From the NCBI GenBank assembly GCA_003132505.1, contig PKXY01000035.1:11710-64973 (forward strand): a stretch of DNA of 53,264 nt, written 5' to 3'. The stretch comes from Solirubrobacterales bacterium (GTDB taxonomy: Bacteria > Actinomycetota > Thermoleophilia > Solirubrobacterales > Solirubrobacteraceae). Within the stretch, counting starts at the first letter, position 1, and every line of letters begins with the position of its first letter. The notes beneath the pieces were generated by a model that was given only the letters and a program-made list of their open reading frames with translations, ran no database searches and was not told where the DNA came from. Below, piece by piece: positions 8,485-18,000 of this stretch. A program made the translations under genes and the position numbers.

Positions 8485-9708
8485 GTGCGCCAAGACGACC
8501 TCGGGGGTGCGGCTGCGCCGGGCGGCTCCGACGGCGCCGATTCGCTCTTCGACCGCCGGCCGCTCGCTGCGCTGTCGGCCCTGGCCGCGATCGGCGCGGC
8601 GGCCTTGTGCTTTGTCACGGGGGAGAACCTCCCGGTCGGCTTGCTGCCGCAGATGTCGGCGAGTCTGCACGTCTCGCTGTCGAGCACCGGTCTGCTGGTC
8701 ACCGTTTACGCGGGTGTCGTCGTGCTCGCCTCAGCCCCGTTGACGCACGTTATCCAGCGCGTGCCGAGGCGCCTCGTGCTGTCGGGCCTGCTCGCCATCT
8801 TCGTTCTCGGCACGCTTGGCGCCGCGGCGGCCCCCAGCTACGGGTGGCTTGTGGCCGCGAGAGCCCTGACAGCGCTCTCGCAAGCCGTCTTCTGGTCTGT
8901 TGCCACGGTCACGGCGGCGGGGATGTTTCGACCGCAAGCACGCGGTCGGGTCGTCGCCGGCGTCGCCGCCGGCAGCTCCGCGGCGATCGTCTTCGGCGTG
9001 CCGGCGGGGACCTGGCTCGGCCAGCAGGCCGGCTGGCGCGTGCCGTTCTTCGTGCTCTCAGGGGTTGGTTTGGTGTGCCTGGGCGGGGTCGCGTTCCTGC
9101 TTCCTTCGAGCAAGCCCTCCGAGAGCCACGCCGCGGCCGCCACGAGCCCGGACGTTCGGCGTTACCGGGTGCTCGTGGCGACGACGATGCTCGCCGTCGG
9201 CGGGTTCTTCACCGCGTTCACCTACATCAACCCGTTCCTGCACAGGGTCAGCGGGCTCGCCGAGCACGACGTCGCACCCGTGCTCGTGCTCAGCGGGCTC
9301 GCGGGGGCGATCGGCATCGCGACCGCCGGCGCGCTCTACGACCGACGTCCTCGCGCGGCAACGGTCATCCCGGTCGCGCTGCTCGCCGCCTCGCTGGCCG
9401 GCCTGTACGCGTTCGCCACGGCCGGCGTCGTCGCCGTCATCATCTTCGTCGCGATCGACAGCCTCGCGTTCGGCGGGCTCGTGATCGCGATGCAAACCGG
9501 GGTGCTGGTCGTCGCGCCGCGCAGCACCGACATCGCCTCGGCCTGGTACTCCGCCTCGTTCAACGTCGGTATCGCCAGCGGGCCCGTCATCGGAGGACTC
9601 GTCCTGTCAGGGCTCGGGCTGCGCAGCACGCCCCTGATCGGAGCGCTCCTGGTCGGCGCCGCACTGGCCGTCGTCGTGCGGGGGCGGCTGGCCACGAACG
9701 ACGGTTGA
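8485..9708 (+). CDS. MFS transporter (DHA1-type drug/metabolite efflux)
   Basis: 407 aa with about 12 hydrophobic segments. The loop after TM2 (THVIQRVPRRLVLSGLLAIF) corresponds to the MFS signature between TM2 and TM3, and PVIGGLVL in TM11 is typical of the DHA1 drug:H+ antiporter group (AraJ/PbuE/YdhP-like). It should export a small molecule by proton antiport; the substrate is unknown. The start is GTG 8485 with a strong ribosome site (GGAGG at 8474-8478, 6 nt spacing). It stands alone: mscL upstream is divergent and the next gene is convergent. No regulator lies beside it. Confidence 0.9.
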   Translation: MRQDDLGGAAAPGGSDGADSLFDRRPLAALSALAAIGAAALCFVTGENLPVGLLPQMSASLHVSLSSTGLLVTVYAGVVVLASAPLTHVIQRVPRRLVLSGLLAIFVLGTLGAAAAPSYGWLVAARALTALSQAVFWSVATVTAAGMFRPQARGRVVAGVAAGSSAAIVFGVPAGTWLGQQAGWRVPFFVLSGVGLVCLGGVAFLLPSSKPSESHAAAATSPDVRRYRVLVATTMLAVGGFFTAFTYINPFLHRVSGLAEHDVAPVLVLSGLAGAIGIATAGALYDRRPRAATVIPVALLAASLAGLYAFATAGVVAVIIFVAIDSLAFGGLVIAMQTGVLVVAPRSTDIASAWYSASFNVGIASGPVIGGLVLSGLGLRSTPLIGALLVGAALAVVVRGRLATNDG

Positions 9709-9885
9709 CTGCGCAGCACGCGCCGGCCACCGTCACGGCTTCAAGGTTTCCTTCGACTTGTAGCGTTACGGCCCGGCGCGTAGAGCTGCATGCGAACGTC
9801 AACGTTCTGCGACGGTGGGAGGAGTATGTCGGTGGACGGAAGCGCGACGGTGCTGTGACGATCGGCCACGAAGCGGAGCCCATCG

Positions 9886-11334
9886 TCAGTACGTTGAAGA
9901 GAGGATCCACAGCCCGAGGCAGGTGAACGCCACCATCACGGTGAGCATCCAATACTGCGAGCGCGTTGCTTCGCGGGGGTCGGGGTAGAGCGTCAGTGCC
10001 CGATCGTGCGCGAGGGTGATGCCGGCGGCGTGACCGGTCACGAGTGCGGCGACCTGCACGTACCAGAGGAAATTGCCGGTCAGGAGGCCGTAGTCCGGTT
10101 GGATGTTCGCCGTGCCGAAGATGTTCGCGCCGTTGCCGAGCGGATCGGACACCAGCTGGATCATCCACTGGCCAGAGAACGCGAGCAGCGAGAAGTAGTG
10201 GGCAACGAAGTAGGCGGCCGCGATCGGCAGCAGCGTGTGGGCGAAGCTCCGGGTCAGCTCCGGCGCGTCGTACTTGGTGTTGATCGATCGCATCCCCAGG
10301 ATGCCGATGCGGAAGAAGCCGGCGATGACGCCGACCATCGCCAGCAGCCCGACGGTGCCGGCGAGCTCGTCGGCGGTGAGGTCGCCGTTGCCGGCCAATC
10401 CGAGGTGGATGAAGAGGCTCTGCAGGTCGTAGAACACGCCGTTGCCGTTCAGCCAGACGCTGGCGTTCGAGAAGCCGTCGAAGCTCGTCGTGCCGATCAT
10501 CGCGATCACCATCGCGATCGTTCCCGGCAGCAGTTCGAGCGAGAGCGCACCGACGAACGGCGGGCGCAGGTACACCTCGAAGCCCTTCCCCGGCGCCTGG
10601 CGCCGCTTCCAGTGCAGCGGCGCCAGCCGCCCGAGGAAGTCGAAGAAGACGGCGAACGCGTCGCCGCGCGCGGTCCAGGTCTCGATGCCGTAGAGGCTCA
10701 TACCGACCAGTTGCACGGCGGCGTAGCCGAGCGAGAGGAACGCGAGCAGGTTCGGCGCGTCCTTGTTGACGTAGACGAGCTCGAGCCAGGCATAGCCGAG
10801 CAGCCCGATGACGGCCGGCCAGCGTCCGAGCCGGTCCGGGTAGTGGAGCGGCTCGCCGCTACTCCCGCCGCCGATGCGCCGTGCGACCCAGGCGACGGCG
10901 CGTGCGATCGCGCGCCACGGGTTGAACGGGCGGAACGCGTCGCCGAAGAGGATGCTTGCGAATGCGAGCCCGACCCAGAAGACGACGTAGATCCAGGTTG
11001 GCGTGATGTTCGACAACGTGATCTGCGAGCCGGCGATCCCGGCGTAGACGATCAGCACGAAGAAGGCGATCCCGAGCGCGCCGCAGAGCGGTTCGAGCCA
11101 GCCCGGGCAGTGCCAGATCGCTCGCTCGCTCATCCGCGCGAGTCGCGGGGCCGGCCACAACGTCGCCAGCGCGACGAACGACACGACGAGGACGACCGCC
11201 GCTGCCCAGGCGAAGAGCCACTGCGGGATCGGCAGGTTCGTGACGAGAACCAGGCCGTGCGCGGACGCCGCGGCGGGAGCGACGAGCCCTGCGAGCAGTC
11301 CTGCCCCTGTACCGACCGCGAGTCGGCGCGTCAT
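9886..11334 (-). CDS. Conserved polytopic membrane protein of unknown function
   Basis: 482 aa. It begins with a signal-peptide-like segment (LAVGTGAGLLAGLVAPAAASAHG) followed by a conserved-looking AHGLV...DLPIPQWLFAWAAA-type start and then about 10-11 membrane segments. Characteristic loops are FGDAFRPFNPWRAIARA, YPDRLGRWPAV and GIETWTARGDAF. From memory, related actinobacterial proteins are sometimes labelled fenitrothion hydrolase in databases; I see no hydrolase motif and would not rely on that. Several His, Asp and Asn residues inside helices (AHYFSLLAFSGQW, VTGHAAGITLAHDRAL) could bind a cofactor or metal. It follows mrp by 11 bp on the same strand, so the two are probably co-transcribed. 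Confidence 0.75.
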   Translation of the reverse strand: MTRRLAVGTGAGLLAGLVAPAAASAHGLVLVTNLPIPQWLFAWAAAVVLVVSFVALATLWPAPRLARMSERAIWHCPGWLEPLCGALGIAFFVLIVYAGIAGSQITLSNITPTWIYVVFWVGLAFASILFGDAFRPFNPWRAIARAVAWVARRIGGGSSGEPLHYPDRLGRWPAVIGLLGYAWLELVYVNKDAPNLLAFLSLGYAAVQLVGMSLYGIETWTARGDAFAVFFDFLGRLAPLHWKRRQAPGKGFEVYLRPPFVGALSLELLPGTIAMVIAMIGTTSFDGFSNASVWLNGNGVFYDLQSLFIHLGLAGNGDLTADELAGTVGLLAMVGVIAGFFRIGILGMRSINTKYDAPELTRSFAHTLLPIAAAYFVAHYFSLLAFSGQWMIQLVSDPLGNGANIFGTANIQPDYGLLTGNFLWYVQVAALVTGHAAGITLAHDRALTLYPDPREATRSQYWMLTVMVAFTCLGLWILSSTY

Positions 11335-11345
11335 CGAAACCAGTC

Positions 11346-12461
11346 TTAGCCAGCCATTGGCAGCGCCATGCCGAGCGGCTGGTGCTCACGTACGCGCGGC
11401 GGCGGCGCCAGCGCGATCAGTCCCCGGGCGGCTTGACGGATCGCCTGCGCCGCCGGGTCATCCGGGTCGTGCGCCACGAGCGGCACGCCGGCGTCGGCCT
11501 GCTCGCGCAGAGCCATTGTCAGCGGCACCCGCGCCAGCAGCGGTACATCGAGCTCGTCGGCGAGCGCTTGGCCACCACCCTCGCCGAAGATCGCGTAGCG
11601 CGCGCCATCCGGTGTGACGAAGCCCGCCATGTTCTCGATCACGCCGGAGATCTCGAGCGAGACCTTGTTCGCCATCTCGGCGGCCCGTCGCGCCACGCGC
11701 TGGGCGGCCTGCTGGGGTGTCGTCGCGATCACGAACGTCGCCTGCGGCAGCAGCTGCGCCAGCGTCATCGAGACGTCGCCGGTGCCGGGCGGAAGGTCGA
11801 TCAGCAGGAAGTCGAGCTGACCCCAGGCGACGTCTTCCAGGAACTGCTTGAGCGCCTTGTGCAGCATCGGCCCGCGCCAGACGACCGCGGCGTCCTCCTC
11901 AACGAAGAAGCCGATCGACATCACGCTGATCGCGCCGGCGCGCAGCGGGACGATCTTTCGCTCCGCCGAGACCGCGGGGCGCTCGGCGCCGAGACCGAGC
12001 ATGCGCGGAATCGAGTAGCCCCAGACGTCGGCATCGAGCACGCCGACGCTGCGACCCTCCGCGGCGAGCGCTGCGGCGAGGTTGACCGTCAGCGTCGACT
12101 TGCCGACGCCGCCCTTGCCCGAGCCGATGCAGACGACGTTCTGCACCGCAGCGAGCGCGCCCTGCGGCAGCTCGCTGCGCCCCAGCGTCTGGCGAAGCGC
12201 CGCTTTCTGAGCGTCGTCCATCACGTCGAAGCTGACATTGACCGCGCGAACGCCGTCGAGCCCCATCACGGCGTCGCGCACGGCGCTCTGGAAGTGGCCG
12301 CGGATCGGGCAGCCGGCCGTCGTCAATGTGACCGTGACGGCGACGGTTCCGTCCTCGCCCGGCACGATCGCACGCACCATGTCGAGCTCGACGATCGAGC
12401 GGTGAAGCTCCGGGTCGATCACGACCTCGAGTGCGCGGCGGATCTCTTCGACGGACGCCAT
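11346..12461 (-). CDS. mrp: Mrp/ApbC/NBP35-family P-loop iron-sulfur carrier ATPase
   Basis: 371 aa. Residues about 3-80 form a MIP18/DUF59 domain (EEIRRALEVVIDPEL, TTAGCPIRGHF with Cys51). The P-loop ATPase follows with the deviant Walker A CIGSGKGGVGKST (111-123), then DADVWGYSIPRMLG and LIDLPPGTGD. These proteins transiently bind and deliver Fe-S clusters in the cytosol. The CxxC near the C-terminus that bridges a cluster in many Mrp proteins is absent (ENMAGFVTPDGARYAIFGEGGG), which I believe is usual for actinobacterial members. I chose the ATG at 12461 over a TTG at 12470 because GACAAT lies 8 nt before the ATG, as in other leaderless genes here. It probably heads an operon with the next membrane protein. 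Confidence 0.92.
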   Translation of the reverse strand: MASVEEIRRALEVVIDPELHRSIVELDMVRAIVPGEDGTVAVTVTLTTAGCPIRGHFQSAVRDAVMGLDGVRAVNVSFDVMDDAQKAALRQTLGRSELPQGALAAVQNVVCIGSGKGGVGKSTLTVNLAAALAAEGRSVGVLDADVWGYSIPRMLGLGAERPAVSAERKIVPLRAGAISVMSIGFFVEEDAAVVWRGPMLHKALKQFLEDVAWGQLDFLLIDLPPGTGDVSMTLAQLLPQATFVIATTPQQAAQRVARRAAEMANKVSLEISGVIENMAGFVTPDGARYAIFGEGGGQALADELDVPLLARVPLTMALREQADAGVPLVAHDPDDPAAQAIRQAARGLIALAPPPRVREHQPLGMALPMAG

Positions 12462-12469
12462 CAGCGGCA

Positions 12470-12475
12470 ATTGTC
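12470..12475 (-). promoter_or_regulatory. Predicted -10 box of mrp (leaderless)
   Basis: On the minus strand this reads GACAAT, 8 nt before the ATG at 12461, and there is no Shine-Dalgarno. The spacing matches the leaderless pattern seen at accC, lig and the inositol phosphatase. No convincing -35. Confidence 0.45.
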
Positions 12476-12533
12476 TCAGACGGCGCGCGGCAGGGCCCGA
12501 CGTCGTGGGCGCGCGAGCGTTCCAGGAAAGACA

Positions 12534-12562
12534 TCCGGGGCGCCCTTGGGAGACGCCCCGGA
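12534..12562. terminator. GC-rich hairpin between the 12658-13008 gene and mrp
   Basis: Inverted repeat TCCGGGGCG (12534-12542) / CGCCCCGGA (12554-12562); the 11-nt loop contains CCCTTGGG, which can extend the pairing. It lies downstream of the minus-strand gene ending at 12658 and upstream of mrp, so it could terminate the former. No T-tract is seen. Confidence 0.5.
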
Positions 12563-12588
12563 AGCCGAGGGAGGAGAGGGTCCTACAC

Positions 12589-12611
12589 TGCCGGCGAATA
12601 TATGGCCGGCA
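12589..12611. repeat. Short inverted repeat TGCCGGC / GCCGGCA around an AT-rich loop
   Basis: Arms 12589-12595 and 12605-12611 flank GAATATATG. On the minus strand it is the first hairpin downstream of the gene ending at 12658. It could be the terminator proper, or an operator-like palindrome; the sequence does not decide. Confidence 0.4.
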
Positions 12612-12657
12612 GATTTACCCGCTCAGCGGCCTCTCCTAGCCGCGCGGGGGAAGCTCC

Positions 12658-13008
12658 TTATGAGTGTTTCGGCAGGTGCGGTCGGATCCTTGACGTAATT
12701 CCCTTGCCCTGGGAGGCAAGACCGTCGACCGTGCCGCGGGTTTGGTCGATCTGCAGCTCGAGGCGGTCGGCCAGCCGGCCGCGGTGGTGGTGCACCAATT
12801 CTTCGACGCGAGCGCGCGCTCTCATGCCGCGCTCCTCGAAGTGCAGCAGCTCGCGTCCGGCCTTCTCGGCGTCGGTGAACGCCGACACGACGGCGACAAG
12901 CTCTTCAAGCGCCAACAGCGCCGCGCCGACAGGCACGAGCACTGCTCGCTCCAGCGGGTTGCGACGAGGAGCCGTCGCTTCCGGTGTGATGTCGCCGTGC
13001 TCGTTCAT
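12658..13008 (-). CDS. Small helical protein of unknown function
   Basis: 116 aa. A polar N-terminus (MNEHGDITPEATAPRRNPLE) precedes a hydrophobic helix (RAVLVPVGAALLALEELVAVV, about residues 21-41) and then long charged amphipathic helices rich in Arg, Glu and His (EERGMRARARVEELVHHHRG). The pattern resembles small phasin-like or membrane-associated helical proteins found next to housekeeping genes in actinobacteria, but I do not recognise a family. No CxxC or catalytic motif is visible. Overlapping plus-strand frames are less protein-like. It is followed by two hairpins, which supports it being a transcribed unit on this strand. Confidence 0.55.
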   Translation of the reverse strand: MNEHGDITPEATAPRRNPLERAVLVPVGAALLALEELVAVVSAFTDAEKAGRELLHFEERGMRARARVEELVHHHRGRLADRLELQIDQTRGTVDGLASQGKGITSRIRPHLPKHS

Positions 13009-13132
13009 CCGATCTCGCTTCCGCAGTTCGTCCTCTCTCCAGCATAGCGACGAGCGCCGGCTTGCCTAGAGGATTAGCGACTTTGTAACCTCGCCGGTGG
13101 GCAGGGCTTACGCCGCGGGCTCGGAGCGTCGA

Positions 13133-14194
13133 TCAGCTCGTACGGCCGTATGCCTCAGGCATCGTGGTGCGTGCGAGCCACAGAGCCGGCTCGACCAGCT
13201 CGGCACGCGAGGGGAGTGCCTGCTCGTCGGCCCACACGCGATCGAGCGTCGCGATTCCCCCGCGCGCCACCACGAAGTCGCAGAACTGTTTGCCTTCGCG
13301 GTATTGCCGCATCTTCAGCTCGATGCCGAGCAGGCGCTCGATCAGCCGTAGTGGCGTCGAGCGCGTCGCGCGCCGCTGTTCCAGCCCCGCCCGAAGCTCC
13401 GCCTGCGAGGGGATTATCTCCTCGCCGATGACGTCCATCACGTGCTCGGCGTGGCCTTCGACGATCGCCATCGCCGCCTGCAGCTGATCGACCAGCGCGC
13501 GCCGCTCGCGTCCGATCACGAAGGTCACGAGCTCGCCGCTGCGCGCGCTCTCGATCAGCTCGCGCAGATCGGCGGGCGACGGTATCCGCATCGACGGCGG
13601 AGCCGCGAGGCGCATTTCCAGCGAATCGAGCAGCTCGCGCAGCCGGCCCGCGAGGAAGGGCCGCAGCCAATCGACGGCGCCGAACTGCACCGCATGCGTC
13701 ACCTCGTGCAAAGTCACCCAGCGCAGCAGGTCGTCGCGGTTAGCTTGCATGCGCTCGGCAGTGCCGACGAGGTTCGGCACCACGAGCAGCAGGCGCGGCG
13801 TGCCACCGGCATCGAGCAGCGGGATGTCGTACTGCCCGAGCACACGCTGGGAGAGGTAACCGGTCATCGCTCCGACCTGCGCCGAGAGAACGGCGCGGCT
13901 GGCGTGACTCGCCAGCGGCCCGAGCGGGCCGGGAGCCAGGCCGCGATCCGGAAGACGCTCCGCGAGCTCGTCGAACACTGGCCGCATCGTCTCGACGTTC
14001 GCGTCGATCCAGCCGCGGCGCGAGACGAGCTCGGGTTCGGGCAGCGGCGCGCGCGGCTCGAGGCCGGTGTAGGCCTCTATTCGCTGTGCGGCGTCGAGCG
14101 CGAGCGGCCCGAGCCCCTCGGCGGGGAACTCGAGGCCGGGCGCTTCGCCCGAAAGCGATCCGGCGATTCGCTTGACCAGCTTCCAATCGATCAT
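13133..14194 (-). CDS. Zinc-dependent metalloprotease-like protein, DUF2342 (F420-associated family)
   Basis: 353 aa. HEVTH at 163-167 is an HExxH zinc motif, preceded by PRLLLVVPNLVGTAERMQ and followed by AVQFGAVDWLRPFL. IVEGHAEHVMD supplies further His/Glu residues. This is the actinobacterial DUF2342 family, annotated as a putative zinc metalloprotease and often listed as associated with coenzyme F420 organisms. No F420 biosynthesis gene lies in the window. It overlaps the upstream inositol-phosphatase-family gene by 4 nt (ATGA), so translation is coupled. No signal peptide, so it is probably cytosolic. The substrate is unknown. Confidence 0.85.
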   Translation of the reverse strand: MIDWKLVKRIAGSLSGEAPGLEFPAEGLGPLALDAAQRIEAYTGLEPRAPLPEPELVSRRGWIDANVETMRPVFDELAERLPDRGLAPGPLGPLASHASRAVLSAQVGAMTGYLSQRVLGQYDIPLLDAGGTPRLLLVVPNLVGTAERMQANRDDLLRWVTLHEVTHAVQFGAVDWLRPFLAGRLRELLDSLEMRLAAPPSMRIPSPADLRELIESARSGELVTFVIGRERRALVDQLQAAMAIVEGHAEHVMDVIGEEIIPSQAELRAGLEQRRATRSTPLRLIERLLGIELKMRQYREGKQFCDFVVARGGIATLDRVWADEQALPSRAELVEPALWLARTTMPEAYGRTS

Positions 14195-15057
14195 TGCCCG
14201 GATGATCGCAGTCCCTCCGGCTCGGTTTGAAAGCCTGCGAGCTCGGCGAGCGCAACCGGCGTCCCGGCGGCGACGATCGGTGAGCGCGCCGCGAGGTCGA
14301 GAGCGAACCCCAGCGGGTCAGTGCCGGCTGTGAACGCGACATGGCCACCGCTCTCGCGCACGATGAGCTGTGCGGCGGCGGCGTCGACCGAGCGCGCGCT
14401 CAACAGCGTGACCACGCCGTCGACGCGGCAGGCGGCCAGCTGGCAGAGCGAGAAGGCGATCGAGCCAAACACGCGCAGCCGGTGTGCGACCGCGGCCAGC
14501 CCGGGGAGCCCCGCGCCGATCCGCTGCGGGCGCGCCAGCTCGATCGCGACCAGCTCGAGCAGGCCCTCCGGGGTGCGTCGCTCGCCACCGGCCAAGCTCA
14601 GCGCCCGCCCGTTGAGCCGCGCCCCCGCTCCGCGCTCGGCGCTCCATTCCTCGCCGAGGCCGAAGTCATGGACGAAGCCGAAGCTGACGTCGGCCATGCT
14701 CGGACCGTCGGCGACGGCGATCGAGACGGTGTACGGCCAGAGCCCGCGCTTTGCGTTCATCGAGCCGTCGATCGGATCGACGATGATGCGCAGCTCGCCG
14801 GAGCCGTAGGCCGCCTCGCCGCGTTCCTCGGAGATCACGGTGAACTCGTGACCTGCGCCGTGCAGCCGCTCGAGCTCGTCGAAGATCAGGCGCTCGGCGG
14901 CAGCGTCGATCACCAGCGTGCGATCGCCACCGGCGCCGCGACTCAGCTCCACCGCGCGTGCGCCGGTGCTCGGGTGCGCGTCGAGCATCGCGCTGATCTC
15001 GGCAACGATCCGACGGCACGCGCTGAGCCAGTCGGGAGCGTGCGCGGTGGCCTCCAT
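14191..15057 (-). CDS. Inositol monophosphatase family protein
   Basis: 288 aa, normal for the family of Mg2+-dependent, lithium-sensitive sugar-phosphate phosphatases. Metal-binding motifs are present: ISEERGE (Glu77/Glu78) and VDPIDGSMN (Asp94, Asp97), with GGHVAF and a SVDAAAAQLIV segment late in the protein standing where the family usually has WDxAAG. In that last motif the WD is replaced by VD, so specificity may differ from true inositol-1-phosphatase; FBPase, PAP phosphatase or histidinol phosphatase activities are alternatives. Start at ATG 15057, with AGGA about 10 nt upstream that also overlaps the -10 hexamer. It is first in a two-gene operon with DUF2342 and diverges from the helicase gene, with only 19 bp between the start codons. 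Confidence 0.85.
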   Translation of the reverse strand: MEATAHAPDWLSACRRIVAEISAMLDAHPSTGARAVELSRGAGGDRTLVIDAAAERLIFDELERLHGAGHEFTVISEERGEAAYGSGELRIIVDPIDGSMNAKRGLWPYTVSIAVADGPSMADVSFGFVHDFGLGEEWSAERGAGARLNGRALSLAGGERRTPEGLLELVAIELARPQRIGAGLPGLAAVAHRLRVFGSIAFSLCQLAACRVDGVVTLLSARSVDAAAAQLIVRESGGHVAFTAGTDPLGFALDLAARSPIVAAGTPVALAELAGFQTEPEGLRSSGQ

Positions 15058-15064
15058 GCGGTCA

Positions 15065-15071
15065 TATCCTA
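15065..15071. promoter_or_regulatory. Back-to-back -10 boxes between inositol phosphatase and helicase genes
   Basis: TATCCT (15065-15070) lies 6 nt before the plus-strand GTG at 15077. TAGGAT, read on the minus strand from 15071 to 15066, lies 8 nt before the ATG at 15057. The two hexamers share five bases in a 19-bp intergenic gap. Both transcripts would be leaderless or nearly so. Confidence 0.55.
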
Positions 15072-15076
15072 GGTGC

Positions 15077-18000
15077 GTGGCGAATCCGCTCAACGGGCTG
15101 ACCGATGCGCAGCGCGAAGCGATCGGCCAGCGGTCGGCGCCGCTGCTAATCGACGGCGTGCCGGGTGCGGGTAAGACGGAGGTCCTGGCCGCCCGCTTCT
15201 GCTGGCTCGTCGAAGCCGGCCTCGAAGCGCACCGGCCGCTGCTGATCGTCCGCGACGAGCGCGCCGTGCAGGCGGCGGTGCGTCGCATCGAGGCGCTGCT
15301 CGATCGACCGCACGAAGCGCTCTCGGTCCACACGATGGCCGGGTTCTGCGCGAGCCTGCTCGCCGAGCAGGCAACCGCGGCCGGGATCGAGGAGCCGCCG
15401 CCGGTCCTCACGGCGGGCGAGCGCCTCGCCCTGCTGCTCGAGAGCGCCGCGCAGCTCGAGTTGCGCCACCACGACTTCCGCGGCCGGCCGGTGAGCCTGT
15501 TCGCGGCCTTCGTGCGACGCATCGACCAGCTCAAGGCGCAGCTGATCGACGCCGAGCGCTTCGCCGCGACGGCGGCCGACGGCAGCGAGCGCGACCGCGA
15601 GTTCGCCGTCGTCTACCTGGCCCACGACCGCCTGCTGGGGGAGCGCGGCTCGCTTGACGTGGGCGACCGGCTGATCGCCTGCGTGCGAATGCTCGAGCGT
15701 GAGCCGTCCTTGTCGGAGGAGCTGGCGCGGCGCCACGAGCAGCTGCTCGTCGACGACTGGCAGACGCGCGGCGCGGGTGAGCGCGAGCTGGTGCGGGCGC
15801 TCGCCGCAGGCGGCATCTCGCTGACCGTGGCCGGGGACGACCACGAGGCGCGCCTGCGCGATGGCGACGGCGCCCTCGAGCACCTCGCTGCCGAGCATCC
15901 GGGCGCCGCGATCGTGCGCCTCGACACCAGCTTGCGCTGCCCGCCGAGCGTCATCACCGCTGCACTCGCGATCGCCGACGACGCGGTCCTCCACAAATCG
16001 CCGGCCGGTGAGGCACCGGTCCACTTCTGGCGCTGCGCGAGCGTGCGTGCGCAGGCCCAGCACGTGTCAGCCGAGCTCGAGCGGCTGCTGCGCGCCGGTG
16101 TCGCGCCGGAGCGCTGCGTGGTGCTTCTGCGGTCGGTCGCCGCCGACGCCACGGCGGTGATCGAGGCTCTTGACGAGCGTGGCGTCGAGCATCGGATCCT
16201 CGGACCCGGCGCATTCTTTGAGCGGACCGAGGTCCGCGACGTACTGGCCTGGCTGCGGCTGCTCGTCGACCCCCGCGACGCGGCCGCGGTGGTGCGCGCG
16301 CTCGCGCGGCCGCCGATCGAGCTGCACGCGGTTGACATCGCGCGCTGCGTGCAGCTGGCGCGCCGGCGCAAGCTCGACGTGGTCAGCGGATTGGCGGCGG
16401 CGCTGGAGTCCTCGCAGCTCCCGCCCGAGGCGCGTGAGCGCGTCGCGAATTTCCTCCAGATCCAGCGCGCGTCGGCTGCCGCGCTCGACGAGGAGCGAGC
16501 GGATCTCTTCGTCCACCGCCTGATCGAGCGTCTCGGGCTGCGCCGCCATCAGCTCTTCAGCGCTCGCGCGGACGTCGCCGAGCGCCTCATCAACCTCGCC
16601 CAGCTGAGCGAACTCGCCGCGCGCCATGCGCGTGCCGTGCCGGGCGCGACGCCGCGCGAGTTCGCGGCCTACGCGGCCGCCGTCGCCGAGTCGGGGATCG
16701 GCGAGGAGGAGATGATCGCCGGCGTCGATCCCGCCGCCGTCCTCGTCGCCGGCGCCGGCGACGTCGGCGGGCAGGCCTTCGACCACGTCTTCGTGCTCAG
16801 CGCCGGCCAATCGATGACCCCGCGCGCGGTCTACGTCGCGATGACGCGCGCGCATCTTGGACTCGTCTTCGCGGACGTGCCGACCGCCGCAGCCGCTCCC
16901 CTCGCCCCGGCTCCCGTCGAACTCGTACGCGCGGCGCTCGGCGGCAGCTGGGAGGAGCGCGAGGAGGAGTTGTTCGGGCCGTCGGAGGCGCTCCACGCCC
17001 TGTTCGGCGAGCGCCGCGAAGAGCTGCTCGACTCGGTCGCCCGCGTCGGCGCGCGCCTCGGCGAGCTGCGCTTCGACACCGACCTGGACGTGACGCACGC
17101 CGTCGTGCGCCTGCTCGAGCTGATCAAGCTCGCCGCGCTGCTCGAGCGCCGCGACCCCACTCGCGCCGCCGAGCAGACCGTCAAGGACGCCCTCGCCGAC
17201 GTCAACGCGAGGCTGTCCGCCGCGGCAACGCCGCTCGAGCGCGAGATCCTGCTCAGCTCACCGCTCGACGATCTGCTGCTCGGCGGCGACGAGCGCGCCC
17301 GGCGCGGCGCGCCCTGGCCAGCAGCCCGCGAGGAGCCGTCGCTCGCGGCCTTCCTGCCGCGCCGCGGCGACGGCCTCGTGCTCTCGGCCAGCGACGTCGA
17401 CACCTACCGGGCCTGCCCGCTGCGCTACAAGTTCGCCCGGGTGCTGCGGATCCCGCGCGAGCCGACGCTCAACCAGCGCTTCGGCATCGTCGTCCACCAG
17501 GTGCTCGAGCGCTTCCATGAGCACTCCGGTGGCGCCGCGACCGGCGCCACCGCGACCGGCGGCGCCGAGCTCATCATCGCCCTGCTCGACGTCGCCTGGC
17601 GCCGCGCCGGCTTCGGCGACTCGGGCGAGGAGCTCCAGCTGCGCCAGAAGGCGCGCGGCTCGCTGCTTCGCTACGAGCAGCGCTTCGCCCAGGCCGGCCC
17701 CAACGGCCCGACGCCCCGCTGGTTCGAGCGAAACTTCACGTTCCCGCTCGGGCCGCACCTGATCCGCGGCCGCGTCGACCGGATCGACGAGCTGCCCGGT
17801 GGCGGCTACGAGTTGATCGACTACAAGACGAGCCTGCCAAAGCGCGCCGAGCAGCTGCGCGAGGACGTCCAGCTCGCGCTCTACGCGGTCGCGGCGCGCG
17901 AGACCTGGCAGCTCGAGGCGACCGAGCGGACCTACTACTACGTGCTCGACGACGAACGCGTCAGCCTCGGCCCCGAGGAGGCCGGCGCCGCCTGGATCGC

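Noticed and set aside
9837-9869. Ten-codon frame with a good GGGAGGAG site between the MFS gene and the membrane protein
   Set aside because: Too short to judge and no recognisable leader-peptide or attenuator structure; possibly the remains of a lost gene start.
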